A stretch of 64,000 bases of DNA from Effrenium voratum (Eukaryota > Sar > Dinophyceae > Suessiales > Symbiodiniaceae): positions 384,283 through 448,282 of the forward strand of contig CAUJNA010003013.1 of NCBI GenBank assembly GCA_963377175.1, read 5' to 3'. Below, one piece after another: positions 34,090 through 45,542 of the stretch (position 1 is the first letter of the stretch; each line of letters opens with the position of its first letter). The notes under the pieces were generated by a model, which did not search any database, had not been told where the DNA came from, and saw nothing but the letters and a program-made list of their open reading frames with translations. Both the position numbers and the translations under genes were made by a program.

Positions 34090-34490
34090 GCGGTGGCTTC
34101 CCTTTGCTCCAATTAAACCATCGCAAAAATGGTACCGTCAAAAATGAGGAACCCACGCACGAATGCATGCATGGTGGGTTTCCCTTTAAGCCACCCAAAA
34201 AAATGGCCCCTTCAAAAAACACATGCGCGCACACACACACACACCCACGCATGCATGCATAGGTGTTTGGGCTTCCCTTTAAAATTACCCTTGAAAAACG
34301 AATCACCCAAGCATGCATGCATGGGGTTTTGGGATCCCTGTAAACCATCCCAAACAGGCTGCCCCCAAAAAAGACACATGCATTGTGACTTGCCTTTGCT
34401 CCCTTGAAACCATCCCATTTGAAACATCACACAAAGGGCACCTTCAAAAAACATGCGCGCATGCGTGCATGCATGCGCGTGTCCACACCA
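34090..34490 (+). repeat. Degenerate tandem repeat with CATGCATGCATG blocks
   Basis: Units of roughly 80-100 bp combine TTCCCTTTAAACCA, CCCAAAAAA, CCTTCAAAAAACACATG and runs of GCATGCATGC palindromes. About four uneven copies. Confidence 0.65.
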
Positions 34491-35189
34491 GTTGTTGTGG
34501 TTGCTGGAGTTGGGCTAAAATTGGGCCGGAATTGCCAGCGCAGATGTGCGACGGGCGGTACATTCTGCCCTGCGCCCACTTACCATTGCAAGCTTAAGCC
34601 CCCTCCTGAATGACACAGATTGAAGCTGGCTTCTAGTCCACACTTGTTTGTTCTAAACTAGCCTTCCACGCTTGTAATAGTTGGCTTTCCATGTGTCATT
34701 GGGTTGTTGCCAGTTATCCTGTTGCAGCTCAAGAGCAAGTTGTGAACATGTGAACATGGCCAGAATTGTGTCATGTGATCGCATGTGATGTTTTGCGGAA
34801 GGCATGTCTTTACCACATGCCACCTACAAATCAGAGCTTTTTGTGCTCTGGCAGGGGGTGACGTGCTAGTTTTTTGAGTGTTGGGATGCCAAGAGTTGCG
34901 TTAGACTTGGTTGCCTCCATGGACCTGGTGAGCGCCAACAAACACGGACATGGGAAGCTTGAAAATGCCAAAGTTTGCAATCCTACACGCTGCGCAGCCA
35001 CAGCAACATGATGCTGCAAGATAACATAAGACTCCGAACGCTTAAGATGTTCGTTGCTTGACCTTGGCCAAACTTAGCCTGATTTGTTGGGCTTGTGCGC
35101 AGCTTTTTTCCTGCTTCTCACTGCTTGCAACATGTTTGAGCCCCAAGCTGTAAAACAAGACGTTCCCGATGCCCGGGGTTGTTTTGTTT
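34491..35189. other. Unrecognised stretch
   Basis: No repeat, gene or RNA recognised. Several TGTGAACATGTGAACATG words occur near 34740. Confidence 0.35.
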
Positions 35190-35700
35190 CCAGTGGGCTT
35201 GTTCAGCCCTATCTGCTTCTGCGGCACGCTTGTTTCGGCTTGTTCAGCTACTCTGGGCTTGCTTCTGCAGCGCAGGCCCTTTGCTTGCAGCACGGCTATG
35301 TGCCAGGTGACAGGGTGAGCTAGCATAATGTTTGGGAACTGAGATGACACTCGTGAGGGCCATTTGCGAACAACCACCAAAGCCCACGGTCAGGGTCCAA
35401 TTGGTGAATCGCCTGATGGTTTCTTTGGGAATTTGTGTCAAGGGCCTAAGGCAGCATAACTTAGCCCACCGCAAAGCCAACAAAGATGTAGCATGCAGCA
35501 CACGTGTTGGCAACAATGAAGCCCGATCCTGCGCTTCTAGCCTTGTCCAGCCCCCTGCTTGCTTCCCCGCAAGACTGTTCAATGCCTCACGCGCTGTGAC
35601 AGCGGGCTTGTTCAGCCCCACTATGCTTCTGCAGCATGCTCAGGGAGCAGTGCTCGTTGGCTTGTTCAGCCACTTGGGGCTTGCTTCTGCAACATAGGGC
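35190..35700 (+). repeat. Dispersed GGCTTGTTCAGCC repeat
   Basis: GGCTTGTTCAGC(C/T)AC, then a GGGCTTGCTTCTGCA block, occurs at about 35198-35280, 35605-35645 and 35658-35695, and again at 37350-37392. The frames read GLFS(Y/H)xGLASA in each, which may be only a by-product. Unclassified sequence lies between. Confidence 0.6.
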
Positions 35701-35734
35701 GATAGTGGGGTGGTCAAGTGTCACTTGGCAAATC

Positions 35735-35789
35735 TCTGAACCCCAGCTGGCTAGAGCAAAGATGGTGGTTCGAGTCCACCCTGGCGCAC
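35735..35789 (+). tRNA. tRNA-like pseudogene or SINE head lacking the anticodon arm
   Basis: A D-arm-like CCCCAGCTGGCTAGAGC (35741-35757) is followed after only 6 nt by a perfect T arm: stem GGTGG, loop TTCGAGT, stem CCACC (35764-35780), with B-box GGTTCGAGTCC (35767-35777). CTGGCGCA follows as an acceptor-like 3' end. The anticodon arm and a matching 5' acceptor strand are absent, so this is not a working tRNA. The body that follows ends in GTAAGTAAGTAAG and the 1.2 kb TATG microsatellite, the layout of a tRNA-derived SINE. Confidence 0.5.
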
Positions 35790-35879
35790 TTACAGTTTCA
35801 CCCAGAGAAAGGTTTGTTTCCTCCCAGTCATGCTGCGTCCAGGGAGTAGGTAAGTAAGTAAGTCAAGTCAGTCTACGAG

Positions 35880-36076
35880 TGTGTATGTGTGTAATGTATG
35901 TATGTGTGCATGTGTGCTTGCATGCATGCATCTTTACATGTAAGTGTGTATGTGTGCATGTGTGCATGCATGAATGCATGCATATATAATTGCTTGCGTG
36001 TATGCTTGTTTGTTTGCGTGCACACATGCACGCATGCATGTGCGTATGTGTGTATGTATGTATGTATGTATGTATG

Positions 36077-36107
<31 letters not shown>

Positions 36108-37115
36108 TGTCATGTGCTGTGATGTGATGTGATGTGATGTGTGTAATTTAACGTCATGTAATGTAATGCGAGGTAATGTGATGTGATGTAATGAAAGTAT
36201 GTATGTATGTACGTATGTATGTATGTGTGTATGTATGCATGCATGTATGTATGTGCGTATGTTTGCACGCTTGTATGTTTGTACATCTGTGTGTTTGTAT
36301 GCTTGTATGTAAGTATGCGTATGTGTAAGTGTATGTGTATGTGTATAAGCATGCATGCAACGCAATGCAACGCAATGCAACGCAACGCAATGCAACGCAA
36401 TGCAATGCAATGCAAGTATGTACCTATGTGTTTAATGTATGTAGGCATGCACGCATGTATGTTTGTTTGCACGTGTGCAGGTATGTACGTGTGAATGCAT
36501 GCATGCATGTTTGTTTGCTTGCACGCACGCATGTCTGTGTGCATGTATGGATGTACGTATGCATGTTGGCATGTATGTAGGTATGTGTGCATGTATGTAT
36601 GTGATGTGATGTCATGTAATGTAACGCATTGTAACGTGATGTGATGCAATGTCATAAAATGTGATGTAACGTAAGTATGTATGCATGTATGTACGTACGT
36701 ATGTATGTATGTAATGTATGTACGTACGTACATATGTATGTGTGTACTGTATGCATGTTTGCACGCATGTATGTATGCATGTATGTATGTATGCATGTGT
36801 GCATGTATGAATGTATGTAATGTATGTATGTAGGTATGTATGTATGTATTTATGTATGAATGTATGTATGTATGCATGTAATGTGTGTAATGTATGTATG
36901 TAATGTAATGTATGTATGTATGTATGCATGTATGTGTGTATGTAATGTAATGTAATGTATTGTAATGTAAAGTTATGTAATGTAATGTAATGTAACGTAA
37001 TGTAATGTAATGTATGTAACGCAACGCAACGCAGCGCAACGTAACGCAACGCAACGCAACGTAACGCAGCGTTATGTATGTATTTATGTATGTATGTATG
37101 TATGTGTGTGTGCTT
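35880..37115. repeat. TATG-type microsatellite, 1.2 kb
   Basis: TATG tracts (pure at 36050-36105 and elsewhere) alternate with pentanucleotide blocks of AATGT (36110-36190, 36890-37015) and GCAAC/GCAAT (36357-36415, 37018-37072). The shift from TATG to AATGT to GCAAC happens at least twice. Frames such as MYVCMYVC and HTYIHTYI are artefacts. Confidence 0.95.
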
Positions 37116-38146
37116 CGCCTTGACCATCCTGAAGCCAACAAGCACGCGCGATGCGGGCATGCGCTGGCATATGGCATGCTGTTTTGGCTTCTAACCGGCC
37201 CGAGAAAGCTCTGCTCTGTGCTTCCAGGCTTGCGTAGCCCTCCACTGGCTTCCCCGGCAAGGTTTGTTCGCTGCCCTTGGCGCTGGGCTTCGCTGCCTTG
37301 CCCTTGGCGCTGCCCTTTCGCTTCTGCAGCATGTTTGAGGGATCGGTCTTTGGCTTGTTCAGCAACTTTGGGCTTGCTTCTGCAGCATGTGCCCGTTACC
37401 GCCCCGCCCCGCCCCGCCCCCCACTCAAAATTGAAACTACCAAATGCAATTGAAACATCTAAATGCCATGAAAGGGGCTTAAGTGTGTTGTTATCAGAGC
37501 AGGGTTCTTTTCAAAAAGCCACGCGGCCCTTGCTGAAACATTCAATCTGTTAAGACATGTTCTATCTGCTGGCGACCTGAAAAATTGTTCAAATTTCAAG
37601 GATTTGCGCAAACTTGGAATTATTCTAATTGCCACATGTGTTCACATACTGTACTGATTTGTTCTAACCGTGATTTTTGTGCTCAACGAAGTAACATATT
37701 CTAACGTAGGAGCCGACAGGGAAAATTCCACGCGCGGGAAATGGCAAGCAAAAGTGACATATGGCTGTGACAAATGGTTTTGCATCTTATGAGACGTGAG
37801 GATTCGTTGTCCTCGAAAAAGCAAGGACTGATGTTTGCTATCGAAACTGTCAACAATTTGCAAGCAAGATGCCAATTTCAGGAGACGCACACACACACAT
37901 ACCGGCCACATTTGGCTCACGTTTAGCCCTTGGCCAGGCACAATGGGTCGTGGAACGACTCGTGAGAGCAAGGAGAATTGCTGCGTGGATCTATTCGGTA
38001 CTCTTGCATCGGTGTTACGGGACAGCACAACTACTGCTGCTGGGTTATTTTGCCGTTGCCCCTCAGTTCTCAGTTATCAGCCGTAGGGTTTGGCCATACG
38101 TTGACCCTGTTTATTTCAGAAAGGTTGCCGAAGCTAGAACACTTAC
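37116..38146. other. Unrecognised stretch
   Basis: It contains short CCTTGGCGCTG duplications (37274-37316), one GGCTTGTTCAGC repeat copy (37350-37392) and a CCCCGCC run (37403-37421). The rest has no recognised gene. Confidence 0.35.
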
Positions 38147-38530
38147 ATGACAATGTCTGCTGGACCTGGATCCTCAGTTGCCTTCGGTGGATCAACGGCG
38201 GCTCCTGCCATTGGTTTATCATCACAAAGGAACGCCGGATCTGCCGGTCACAGAAGCGGAGATACCATCGTGGTGAGTGTTGGAGCCCAAGTAGCAAGCC
38301 AGCAAAGCGATGCTGGGAATGAGCAGGCCACGGCGGAGGAGATGCGAGGGACCAAGTCCGGAAATCTTGAGAAGGGGGCAGGCCCAGTTCTTTAAAAGGT
38401 TTTCCAAGGACTCAAAGAGTGCGGATGAGTCGCTTGATGAAGAGTTGCAGACGTATCAGCGAAAGAACGAGGGACACCTGAGTGAAGTCGCGGAAAGTAA
38501 AGGCTATGCTGAACAAACGTTTTTCCCTTG
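38147..38530 (+). CDS. Hypothetical exon pair
   Basis: A frame from ATG at 38147 or 38153 reads MSAGPGSSVAFGGSTAAPAI, then RSGDTIV, followed by GTGAGTG at 38273, a strong splice-donor sequence. A second frame (about 38352-38530) reads FFKRFSKDSKSADESLDEEL, then QTYQRKNEGHLSEVAESKGY, charged and helical, ending TGA. It may be the first part of a Gag-like or cellular protein. No family recognised. Confidence 0.3.
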
Positions 38531-38819
38531 AACCCAAAGCACAAGTCCTGCAATCTGATGAGGCTGCTAGCCTTCAGCGGATCTTGGGGTGGAAGGGATG
38601 AGTGGCACACTGGAATCCCAAGTGGCCCATGTTCACGGGAGAAGGAGGGTTGAGTGTAACTGTAGACCAGTTGGAGAACAGAGGCGCGCGGTTGACGGAG
38701 GTGGAAGCCGCTCCGTGCAGTACGAGGAACGAATCTCCAGCGCTGATGGAGCATGAACTCACGGACAATAGTTTCACGCAATGAATCCGGCGCCATGATG
38801 CACTCATGCCAATGTGCCT

Positions 38820-39640
38820 CAGTGTGCGGACACGTGTTCTGATAGTCTGCCACCTGCAAAGGCAATGATGTCAGGACCGTGTGCTGTGTTGCGCGCAAGC
38901 GATCCAACAAGAAACACCTGATTCTGCAACAGTGTGCGGAAAGGAGAACGCGCGTCAAAATCTAAAGGGTTGCCAGTGAGAACTGCCGTGATCAACTCAG
39001 CGTTCTTCGCCAAGAGTCAGCAAGGCAAACTTCGCTTCGCACATGCGCAAGGTCGTGCGTCTGCTTTCTGAATCAAGGGCATGGTTTCTTTTTGTTCTGG
39101 TTGATGGGTTGTTGAGGCTGTTACAAGCCTATTTGCATCGGCTCTGGCACTTGTTGTCTGACAAGAAACAGAGACGAACCGTAGCGCCTCATGAGATAGT
39201 CGGTCAAAGAGTCTCTCGGGTTCGATGGGCTCTTGCAAATGTGACCTCACACGTTCCCGTGGGCGGTGTGCGTCTGCGGTGTCAGAGTGTCATCCTTCAA
39301 AGGTGGCTTCCTGAAGTTCATCAAGGGCAACATCCTCATAAACATTGATCCACCAATTCTTCTTATCTCCTGGGAGCCTGCAGGCAGGCTTCTTCACCCG
39401 TGCGCCAATGTATGATGGACATCCCATGTCAGGAGGAATCTGACAAATGATGTCTCGCTTCTGCTCACACGTCTCTGCTTGGAGGAAAACTCTGCAGATC
39501 CATGCGAAAGACATTCCAGCCAGACTGCTGTGCTGTCCATGGAATCCAGCCGTCAACACAGCGCCACAGCGAGAATGCAGTTTTGAAGAAAGGTGGGTTT
39601 CACGCAAAGCTGTTGCGCACCTCTGCACGTCTGTCGGAGA
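38820..39640 (-). pseudogene. Decayed Copia reverse transcriptase, minus strand
   Basis: The minus frame 39628-39290 reads RVFLQAETCEQKRDIICQIP, then PDMGCPSYIGARVKKPACRL and PGDKKNWWIN. This is the Copia RT palm and the start of the thumb (normally AFLQA, then K-P-x-Y-G-L). The usual YG is replaced by CR. After frame breaks, 39013-38819 (-) reads LTGNPLDFDARSPFRTLL, then QNQVFLVGSLARNT, like the RT end. No YVDD box or RNase H was found. The element points away from the + strand frame at 38147. Confidence 0.6.
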
Positions 39641-39754
39641 AGATCAATCTCTGCGCACGGTGGATCCTGCGTCATCGTTTTCTGTTGCTTCTGGACAAAT
39701 GGATCGGCTACTGGTTGAGCTTGTCGATTGAACGGTTTTGGCGTCTCCGGCCAG

Positions 39755-39945
39755 CGCTTGATGCTTGACGGGTTTAATTGTGCTGGAAGTTCTGGTATAT
39801 GCATTGTAAGTGTAGCACACCGGAAGCGGGTGCAGGGAGCTTCTTTTTCATGCTATAACGGTAAGAAAGCAGTCTTGAGCCAATATTTGTGTGTGACACG
39901 CACAAATGATTGCTTAAAGGTCAGCGGCCTGGTAAACGCAGAACA
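39755..39945 (+). repeat. Dispersed repeat, copy 2 (partner at 17.86 kb)
   Basis: Shares TGATGC, TGTAAGTGTAGCACA, GATTGCTTAAAG and the CCTGGTAAACGCAGAACAA block with 17860-18010. A TCTTGAGCCAA word in the insert resembles the complement of the SL end but is too short to use. Confidence 0.6.
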
Positions 39946-40869
39946 AGCCAGCCCCCGTACCCCCCTCTTTCAAACGTTAACGCTTCCCCTCCGCGTGAAG
40001 CCGGAAATCGTTTGAAGGCTGCATGGCTACACGGTGGGAGAGCGGGTGAAGCTCCGACTCTGCATGTCCAACAAGGCCCGGTAGCGATTACGGGCCAGGC
40101 CGCTCTTTCAAGATGCCGCAAAACATGGGCGGGGGGGCGGTCCGTTTTTTTCCTACTGTTGCTGAAACGCGCACCATGTCTTTCGGTTTTGCTCCTCAAC
40201 ATTGTGAAAACTCGTTATATATTACTCAGCAGGGGTTCGAGCAAAGCTCACCTACCTGCTTTCAGCCATTCGACGTCTGATTGCGCCGCGCGGGCAGCAG
40301 ACAATTGTGATCAAGCAGGTTTGTTCCCTTGTTGTGTGGGATTCTTCCCCTCGAGCTAAAAGATTATGGGGCATATTTTGATGAGATCTGGGTCTTGGGA
40401 GGCGCTGCAGCTGGACGCTCACGCCGACATAAAGAGCTTGCATGGGACCATCGTGGGCAATGGCGCTCGCAGCGGTACTTTCCTGCTGCAGCCGCTTGGC
40501 AAGCAAGTCACACCTAGTGAGCACGTGCGGGAGCGGGGTACTGAGCCCGCAGAGCCAGTGGTTTTCTTTCCGAAAAGTGCCACGTCCCTAATTTGCGCGC
40601 CAAGCACAAGTCATAACGAGCTCACCTATGATTCTGCGAGTGAGAAGGGGCGTCCTTGTCTTGAAAACACAAGAGCGCGCAACTTGCTTCAGTTTGAGAT
40701 TGAGAGGGAGTTGACAGCAGGATTCTTGCAGCTTCCTCCAGAACGGGCAAATTTAGTGAGTGAGGCGCCATGTAGTGAGGCATGTGGTAGTTTTTAATGA
40801 GTATTTTCGGCGCATTCCAGCCGGCTTGTTCCCCAAACAGTGTGTCCACGGAGGGGTTCTTACGGTAAG
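39946..40869. other. Unrecognised stretch
   Basis: The + frame at 40366-40797 is the longest (143 codons) but has no recognised domain. No repeats found. Confidence 0.3.
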
Positions 40870-41350
40870 AGGAAAGGCGTGGTGCTAGATCGAGGTGCCC
40901 GGCCTGGCCGCGAGCATGTTGCGTGGCCTTTACCGCGCAATCGTGATGTTGTATGATGTCGACGTGCGTTTCGACTGCGCAGGCTTGCGCAAAATGAGGC
41001 TCCCCGAGTTTGTCCGTGGGCATTTTGCGTGGCATTTGCCGCACAATCGTGATGTTGTATGATGTCGGAGTGCGTTTCGGCTGCACAGGCTCGCGCAAAA
41101 TGAGGCCCGCGATTTTGTCCGGGAGCATTTTTCGTTTTTCCCACGCAATGTTAGTGTTAATGTTGTATGATGTCGAAGTGCGTTTCGACTGCGCAGGCTT
41201 GCCCAACATGAGGCCCCCGAGCATTTTGCGTGGTTTTTACTGTATTTACTGCACTTTCGTGGTGTTGTATGATGTATATTGAAGTGCGTTGTGATTGCGC
41301 AGGCTCGCGCAAAATGAGGGCCCGAGTTTGTCCAGGAGCTTTTTGCCATA
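40870..41350 (+). repeat. Tandem repeat of about 105 bp, 4 copies
   Basis: GATGTTGTATGATGTCG marks recur at about 40944, 41051, 41159 and 41261. Each unit also has GTGCGTTTCGACTGCGCAGG, CTTGCGCAAAATGAGGC and GAGTTTGTCC. Confidence 0.9.
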
Positions 41351-41454
41351 ACTCGAAGTGGGGGTGGGGAATTAGGGGGTCCAGATTTAGGGGTTTTGGG
41401 CTCGCGAAAATTTTGCTTGACCTGTCGTGACCCTGTGTTAACCTTACCGTGAAC

Positions 41455-41625
41455 GTTGCGGCCTTGATGCTTCTACCGGATTCAAACATTGCGTACGTTT
41501 GCTTGAACCTGTTTCCAACTTAGCGTGAACTTTGCGGCATTGATGCTTCTACCGGATGCAAAAATTGCGGTGCATTTGCTTGAGCCTGTTTCCAACTTAG
41601 CGTGAACTTTGCGGCGTTGATGCTC
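41455..41625 (+). repeat. Tandem repeat of 76-77 bp
   Basis: TTGATGCTTCTACCGGAT and GTTTCCAACTTAGCGTGAAC recur, with TTGATGC at 41464, 41540 and 41617: two full units and a partial one. Confidence 0.9.
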
Positions 41626-41629
41626 TGTC

Positions 41630-43450
41630 CACCTGGAACACAAACACGTGTCCAAGTGGAACACACATGTGCGTACACCTGGAACACACATATGTGTACA
41701 CGTGAACACACATATGTGCACACGTGAACACTCACATAAATGCGCACCCATAACGCACACCCGTGTGTTCTCGTGGAACGCAAACACGTGTCCAAATGGA
41801 ACACACATGTGCGCACACGTGAACACACACATGTGTACACGTGGAACACACACACGAGCGTTCATCTGAAAACAAACATGTGTTCACCTGGGGCACATAT
41901 ACGTGTCTGATACGAACACACATGTGTGCACACGTGAACACACATAAATGTGCACATGTGAGAGACACACATGTGCACACGTGAACAGACACATGTGCGC
42001 AAGGGAACCCGCATATGTGTACTGCACACGTGAACACACACATTTATGTGCATGCAGAAACACAGGCACACACACGAGCATTCAGCTGATAACAATCACG
42101 TGTTCTGATGGAACCCAAACACGTGTCTAGTTGGAACACAGAAGTGTGTACACGTGAAGACACGTCTGTGTACACGTGGGACACACACATGTGTACACGT
42201 GAACACACAAATGTATATGTGCACCCGGAACACACACACTCACGTGCGTTCATCTGATAACAAACATGTACTCACCTGAAACACAAACACGTGTCCATTT
42301 CGCACACGCATGTGTATACACGTGAACGCACATGTGTACACGTGGAACACACATATGTGTACAAAGGAACACACATACATGTGCACGCGGAGCAGGCCCA
42401 CACACACACGCGTTCATCTGATAACATCATATGTTCTCCTGGAACACATACACGTGTCCAGTTGGAACGTACATGTGTGCTCACGTAAACACACAAATGT
42501 GTACACGTGGAACACGCATATGCGTACACGTCACGCCAACACACACATATATGCACCCGGAACACGCACACACACACACACACTTCGACGTGTTCGTCTG
42601 ATAGCAAACACGTGCTTTTGGAAGACAAACACGTGTCCAGTTGGAACGCACATGTGTGCACACGTGAACACACAAACGTGTACACGTGGAACACACATAT
42701 GCGTACACGTGAACACACATACATGTGCATGCGGAGCACACACGTGTCTTCGTCTGATAACAAACATGTGTTTGGAGCGCACACGTGTGCGCACGTGAAA
42801 ACACAAATGTGTACACGTGGAAGACACATATGCGTACACGTGAACACACATACATGTGCATTCGGAGCACACACATGTCTTCATCTGATAGCAAACATCT
42901 GTTTTCCTGGAACACATACATGTGTCCAGTTGGAGCGCACATGTGTGCACACGTGAACACACAAATGTGTACACGTGGAACACGTATTTGTGCACACGTG
43001 AACACACATATGTGTACACGTGGGACACACATATGTGCACACGCAAACAAACACACGCATATATGCACACCCGGAACGCACACGCACACACGCGTGTTCG
43101 TCTGATAACAAACATGTGTGATAACAGACATGTGTTCCTGGAACACACACACACACGCATTTGTACACCTGGAACACATATGCGTGTATGTCTGAAAAGC
43201 ACTTTTCTGTTCACCTGCAACACACATGCGCTGACTTGGAACAGGCATTTGTGTTCACGCGCAACACTGTTGTTTAACCAGAACAAACTTCTGTGCTGAC
43301 TTGTAACACACCTATGTGTACACATGGAACACACGTATGTGCGCATGTGGAGGAACATGTGCACACACTTGTGCAGCACACATGCGTTCATGTGGACAAC
43401 AACAATGTATGTGAACTCATAGAGTTTATCTTCTGCACGCCTGTGCGACA
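41630..43450. repeat. Higher-order satellite of palindromic ACACGTGT/ACATGTGT units
   Basis: Sub-units of about 20-25 bp (GTACACGTGGAACACACATA-like) are organised into larger units that begin TTCATCTGATAACAAACATG. Those starts lie near 41862, 42081, 42250, 42413, 42592, 42749, 42879 and 43098, so the larger period is 130-220 bp. Most sub-units carry short dyads (ACACGTGT, ACATGTGT, TACACGTG). Confidence 0.9.
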
Positions 43451-44284
43451 CATAAATCAAGTTCCCGAAGCCGGCTGTGAGGCGCCATTCCATAAGGCCC
43501 TCTAACAACACTTGTGTTTTACATGCGTGTTCCAAGTAGGAAAGTAGTGTTCGTGTGCGGTCAATCTGCAACAAGTTGCTAGCGCGCGAGCCTGCTGCTG
43601 CTGCTACTGCTGCAAAAGCTTTCCGGCGCATTGCGCTTCTTTCACGCTTGGCTGCACAGTGTCTTTCGTATCGAGCAATCTGTTGCTACTCTTCGTATCG
43701 ATTCAGTAAATCACTTGCTTTCGCAGGTGAACACACAACCCAGTTCTTCCGTATGCTCCGTACAAGGCATCCGCCTTCTTGCCTGCCGGTTTTGTCTCCC
43801 GTTTGTCCAGCAAATCGCATTCCGTGGTAATTGCGTGCAAGGAGAGCGGAAGCAAATTTGCATTGAGGCGTAACTGGGAACCGGTCACAGCTGACCACTG
43901 TGCTAGCGCCTTGCTAGCGCGCGGCTAGCGCGGCTTCGCCGTATTTTTGAGAGTTACGGCGACCATCCGTGTGGATTTGACAAATTAAGGTCGCGTTAAA
44001 CGTGCGGGCTGGCTTCAAGTACTAAGTAAGAACTGCAACATTACACCCTTGAAAGCCACACAAAGCCCATCGCAGCAACCCACGCGCCAACTCATGGAAA
44101 CCAAGATCACCAAAAAACGTGTTCACTTGGAGCGCGCCGAGGGGGTCAGCTGGAACACACCAAGAACACACAATCATTAACTTGAAGCACTCTTGCGTGC
44201 GTCCGCAGCATGCCGCCTGTTGTTTGATCAAGCGTATGCGCGCGCTCAGACATGCGTTTCTGAGCCTCAAGCACGCATGCTTGC
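43451..44284. other. Unrecognised stretch
   Basis: A GCTAGCGC cluster lies at 43900-43930. Some frames are open on both strands without known domains. Confidence 0.35.
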
Positions 44285-44790
44285 CCGCGGAATACACCGC
44301 GCATGAATCCGTGACAGTCGGGGGCAAATAAAGGGACAAAGGGAGACACATGAATCCAGGCATCCAGGCTGGGAGACAACAAGAACGAGACCCACAGAGC
44401 CGTGCCAGGCATCCAGGCTGTCAACCGGGGCCAAATAACGGGAGACAAAGGGAGACAAATGAATCCGTCCACTGACAGAGCCGTGCCAGGCATCCAGGCT
44501 CGGAGACAACAAGAGACAAAGGGAGACAAATGGACACCCAAAAAGCCATGCCAGGCAACCACCAGCAGCAGGCAAATGAAGGGAGACAAATGTGGGAACG
44601 CTCAGAGAGCTGTGCCAGGCATCCAGGCCGGGAAAAAACAAACAAATGACGGGAGACAAAGGGAGAAAAATAAACACGTCCACCCAAAAACCGTGCCAGG
44701 CACCCAGGCTCGGAGACAACGCGAGACACATGAAGGGCGACAAAGGGAGACAAATGAACCCGTCCTCCCAGAGAGCCGTGCCAGGCACTT
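44285..44790 (+). repeat. Irregular tandem repeat GCCAGGCATCCAGGCT/GGAGACAA
   Basis: CATCCAGGCT-like marks lie near 44361, 44410, 44491, 44556, 44620, 44701 and 44786. GGGAGACAAATGAA and GAGACAAAGGGAGACAAA blocks lie between. Spacing is 49-85 bp. Confidence 0.85.
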
Positions 44791-45034
44791 TAAATGAATT
44801 TAGAACCCCTCACAGTACACTGTTTGGGGAAAAACAAGCAAATTCCATTGACACTAGAGGACGATTGGCCAGAAAGCATTTTTCCACAGGCGCTCATCCT
44901 TACATCGCTGCGGCGAGCGTGTCTGCGCGCGGCGATGCTCAGTGTGTATGGTCACATGAGAGCTCCATCTCATCATCCTACTTTCATCTCGAACTGCGCC
45001 GCGCGATTTCTCACGAAAGTGGTCTGCGCAAGCC

Positions 45035-45510
45035 GCATTGTTCCAGGCTGCTGCGCGCAAGTTGCTCTCTGCAAGCTGCTGCACGCTGCTGCACGCAAGT
45101 GCTCTGTGCAAGCTGCTCTGCGCAAGCGCTTTGCGCATGTGCTCTGTGCAAGTTGCTCTGCGCAAGTGCTCTGAGCAAGTTGCTCTGCGCAAGTTGCTCT
45201 GCGCCAGTTGCTCCGTGCAAGCGCTTTGCGCATGTGCTCTGTGCAAGTTGGTCTGTGCAAGTTGCTATGTGCTCTGAGCAAGTTGCTCTGCGCAAGTTCT
45301 CTGCGCCAGTTGCTCCGCGCAAGCGCTTTGCACATGTGCTCTGTGCAAGTTGGTCTGTGCAAGTTGCTCTGCGCCAGTTGCTCCGTGCAAGCGCTTTGCG
45401 CATGTGCTTTGTGCAAGTTGCTCTGCGCAAGTGCTCTGAGCAAGTTGCTCTGCGCAAGTTGCTCTGCGCAAGGGACTCTGCGCAAGTTGCTCTGCGCAAG
45501 TGCTGCCGGA
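45035..45510 (+). repeat. 13-14 bp minisatellite (GTTGCTCTGCGCAA)
   Basis: About 33 units alternate between GTTGCTCTGCGCAA, GTGCTCTGTGCAA and GCGCTTTGCGCAT. These are grouped into a larger pattern: the block from GTTGCTCCGTGCAAGCGC to GTTGGTCTGTGC recurs about every 110 bp. This is the first half of the composite repeat also at 6.9-7.3 kb. Confidence 0.9.
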
Positions 45511-45542
45511 GCTGTGGGAATGTACTTCGCGTACTATTTTTG

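Noticed and set aside
35880..37177. 355-codon minus frame rich in HTYIHT
   Set aside because: Product of the TATG microsatellite.
39880..39895. A minus-strand spliced-leader relict at CTTGAGCCAATATT
   Set aside because: Only about 10 contiguous bases match and the next bases differ, so this is too close to chance.
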